A DNA stretch of 64,000 nucleotides from Bacillus altitudinis 41KF2b (GTDB lineage Bacteria; Bacillota; Bacilli; Bacillales; Bacillaceae), in contig NZ_ASJC01000005.1 of the NCBI RefSeq assembly GCF_000691145.1, forward strand, positions 1 to 64,000, given 5' to 3'. The notes under the pieces are model-generated. The model was not told the origin of the DNA, ran no database searches, and worked only from the letters and a program-made list of their open reading frames with translations. Within the stretch, counting starts at the first letter, position 1. Each line of letters begins with the position of its first letter. Shown piece after piece: positions 63,245-64,000 of the stretch. The translations under genes were made by a program, and so were the position numbers.

Positions 63245-64000
63245 ATGAGTAAGCGTGATTACTATGAAGTGCTTGGCGTGAGTAAGAGCGCCTCAAAGGA
63301 CGAAATCAAAAAGGCATACCGCAAGCTTTCAAAAAAGTATCACCCTGATATTAATAAAGAAGCTGGCTCAGATGATAAATTCAAAGAAGTAAAAGAAGCC
63401 TATGAAACCCTTTCTGACGATCAAAAACGTTCACATTATGACCAGTTCGGTCACACCGATCCAAACCAAGGATTTGGTGGCGGCGGATTTGGCGGTGGGG
63501 GAGACTTTGGCGGCTTCGGCGGCTTTGATGACATCTTCTCTAGTATTTTTGGCGGCGGAGCCAGAAGAAGAGATCCAAATGCACCACGTCAAGGAGCGGA
63601 CCTTCAATATACAATGACCCTTTCATTTGAAGAAGCGGCATTTGGGAAAGAAGCAACGATCGAGATTCCCCGCGAGGAATCATGTGAAACGTGTCATGGA
63701 TCAGGTGCAAAACCTGGAACACAGGCAAAGACATGCTCACATTGCGGCGGATCAGGTCAACTAAATGTCGAGCAATCCACGCCATTTGGTAAAGTAGTCA
63801 ACCGCAGAGTATGTAACTACTGTAGCGGAACTGGTAAACAAATTGAGCATAAGTGTTCAACATGTGGTGGATCTGGTAAAGTGCGTAAGCGTAAGAAAAT
63901 CAATGTGACGATCCCAGCAGGTGTGGACGATGGTCAGCAGCTTAGAGTATCTGGTCAAGGTGAACCAGGTGTAAATGGAGGACCTCCAGGCGATCTATTT
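63245..64000 (+). CDS. dnaJ: Chaperone DnaJ (Hsp40), cut by the window end
   Basis: 252 codons are inside the window; the frame continues past 64000. J domain with HPD, a Gly/Phe-rich linker, then all four zinc-finger CxxCxGxG repeats ([32 protein letters not shown]), and the start of the client-binding domain. It stimulates DnaK ATPase. ATG 63245. Confidence 0.97.
   Translation, partial: MSKRDYYEVLGVSKSASKDEIKKAYRKLSKKYHPDINKEAGSDDKFKEVKEAYETLSDDQKRSHYDQFGHTDPNQGFGGGGFGGGGDFGGFGGFDDIFSSIFGGGARRRDPNAPRQGADLQYTMTLSFEEAAFGKEATIEIPREESCETCHGSGAKPGTQAKTCSHCGGSGQLNVEQSTPFGKVVNRRVCNYCSGTGKQIEHKCSTCGGSGKVRKRKKINVTIPAGVDDGQQLRVSGQGEPGVNGGPPGDLF

Noticed and set aside
63402-63617. Plus-strand 71-aa frame in dnaJ
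   Set aside because: Shadow in the Gly-rich region of dnaJ.

Overview
The window is a chromosomal segment of a low-to-mid G+C Firmicute, almost certainly a member of the Bacillus pumilus group (B. pumilus / safensis / altitudinis). The right half keeps a Bacillus subtilis-like order (sda, yqeG-yqeH-aroE-yhbY-nadD-yqeK-rsfS-yqeM, comER/comEA-EB-EC, yqzM, holA, rpsT, gpr, spoIIP, yqxA, lepA, hemW, hrcA-grpE-dnaK-dnaJ). The left half holds traits typical of the pumilus group: a class D beta-lactamase, a pumilarin/AS-48-type circular bacteriocin and hxlR-hxlAB. No tRNA, rRNA, CRISPR array, insertion sequence or phage gene was seen.

Layout. 1-9.1 kb: an SDR oxidoreductase; a T-box riboswitch in front of an MFS transporter; bdhA-type butanediol dehydrogenase; a manganese catalase; a four-gene amino-acid (cystine-type) ABC transporter divergent from a ydbM-like acyl-CoA dehydrogenase. 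9.1-17.9 kb: OXA-type beta-lactamase; five small unassigned genes resembling an immunity-gene array; an exported esterase; the hxlR-hxlAB formaldehyde (RuMP) module; a DsbA/FrnE thiol oxidoreductase behind a perfect 23-bp palindrome; a MarR regulator coupled to a serine hydrolase. 17.9-24.5 kb: an L-arabinose regulon, araR divergent from araB-araD-araA-sugar porter, with a consensus-like AraR operator in the promoter spacer and an exact cre site between promoter and start codon.

24.5-37.2 kb is the accessory core. A cotD-like spore coat gene is followed by a minus-strand circular-bacteriocin operon (precursor with 38-residue leader and 70-residue core, large membrane protein, SpoIIM/DUF95 protein, small membrane protein, ABC ATPase). 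Next come a GNAT gene overlapping a small CHAT/caspase-fold-like protein, a PdaC-type deacetylase and small membrane proteins. Then a very A+T-rich island (about 33.55-37.2 kb) encodes two different reverse transcriptases in tandem (418 and 670 aa). These match the Drt3a/Drt3b (UG3/UG8) arrangement of defence-associated RT type 3. The island abuts the 3' end of an intact sigK.

37.2-64 kb is mostly core: sigK, a Rap phosphatase with a strange 15-codon downstream micro-ORF instead of a normal phr, a NodB deacetylase, an SGNH lipoprotein, a YjcZ-type spore peptide behind a SigK-like promoter, sda with a dense DnaA-box cluster upstream, the yqe ribosome-assembly/NAD operon, the com late competence operon, sporulation genes, and the CIRCE-controlled hrcA heat-shock operon (dnaJ runs off the window end).

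Start codons were re-chosen by Shine-Dalgarno position; many genes use TTG or GTG. The most notable items are the two-RT defence island with its unidentified RNA partner, the circular bacteriocin operon without a separate immunity peptide, the CHAT-like/GNAT pair, the orphan immunity-like array and several well-formed regulatory sites.
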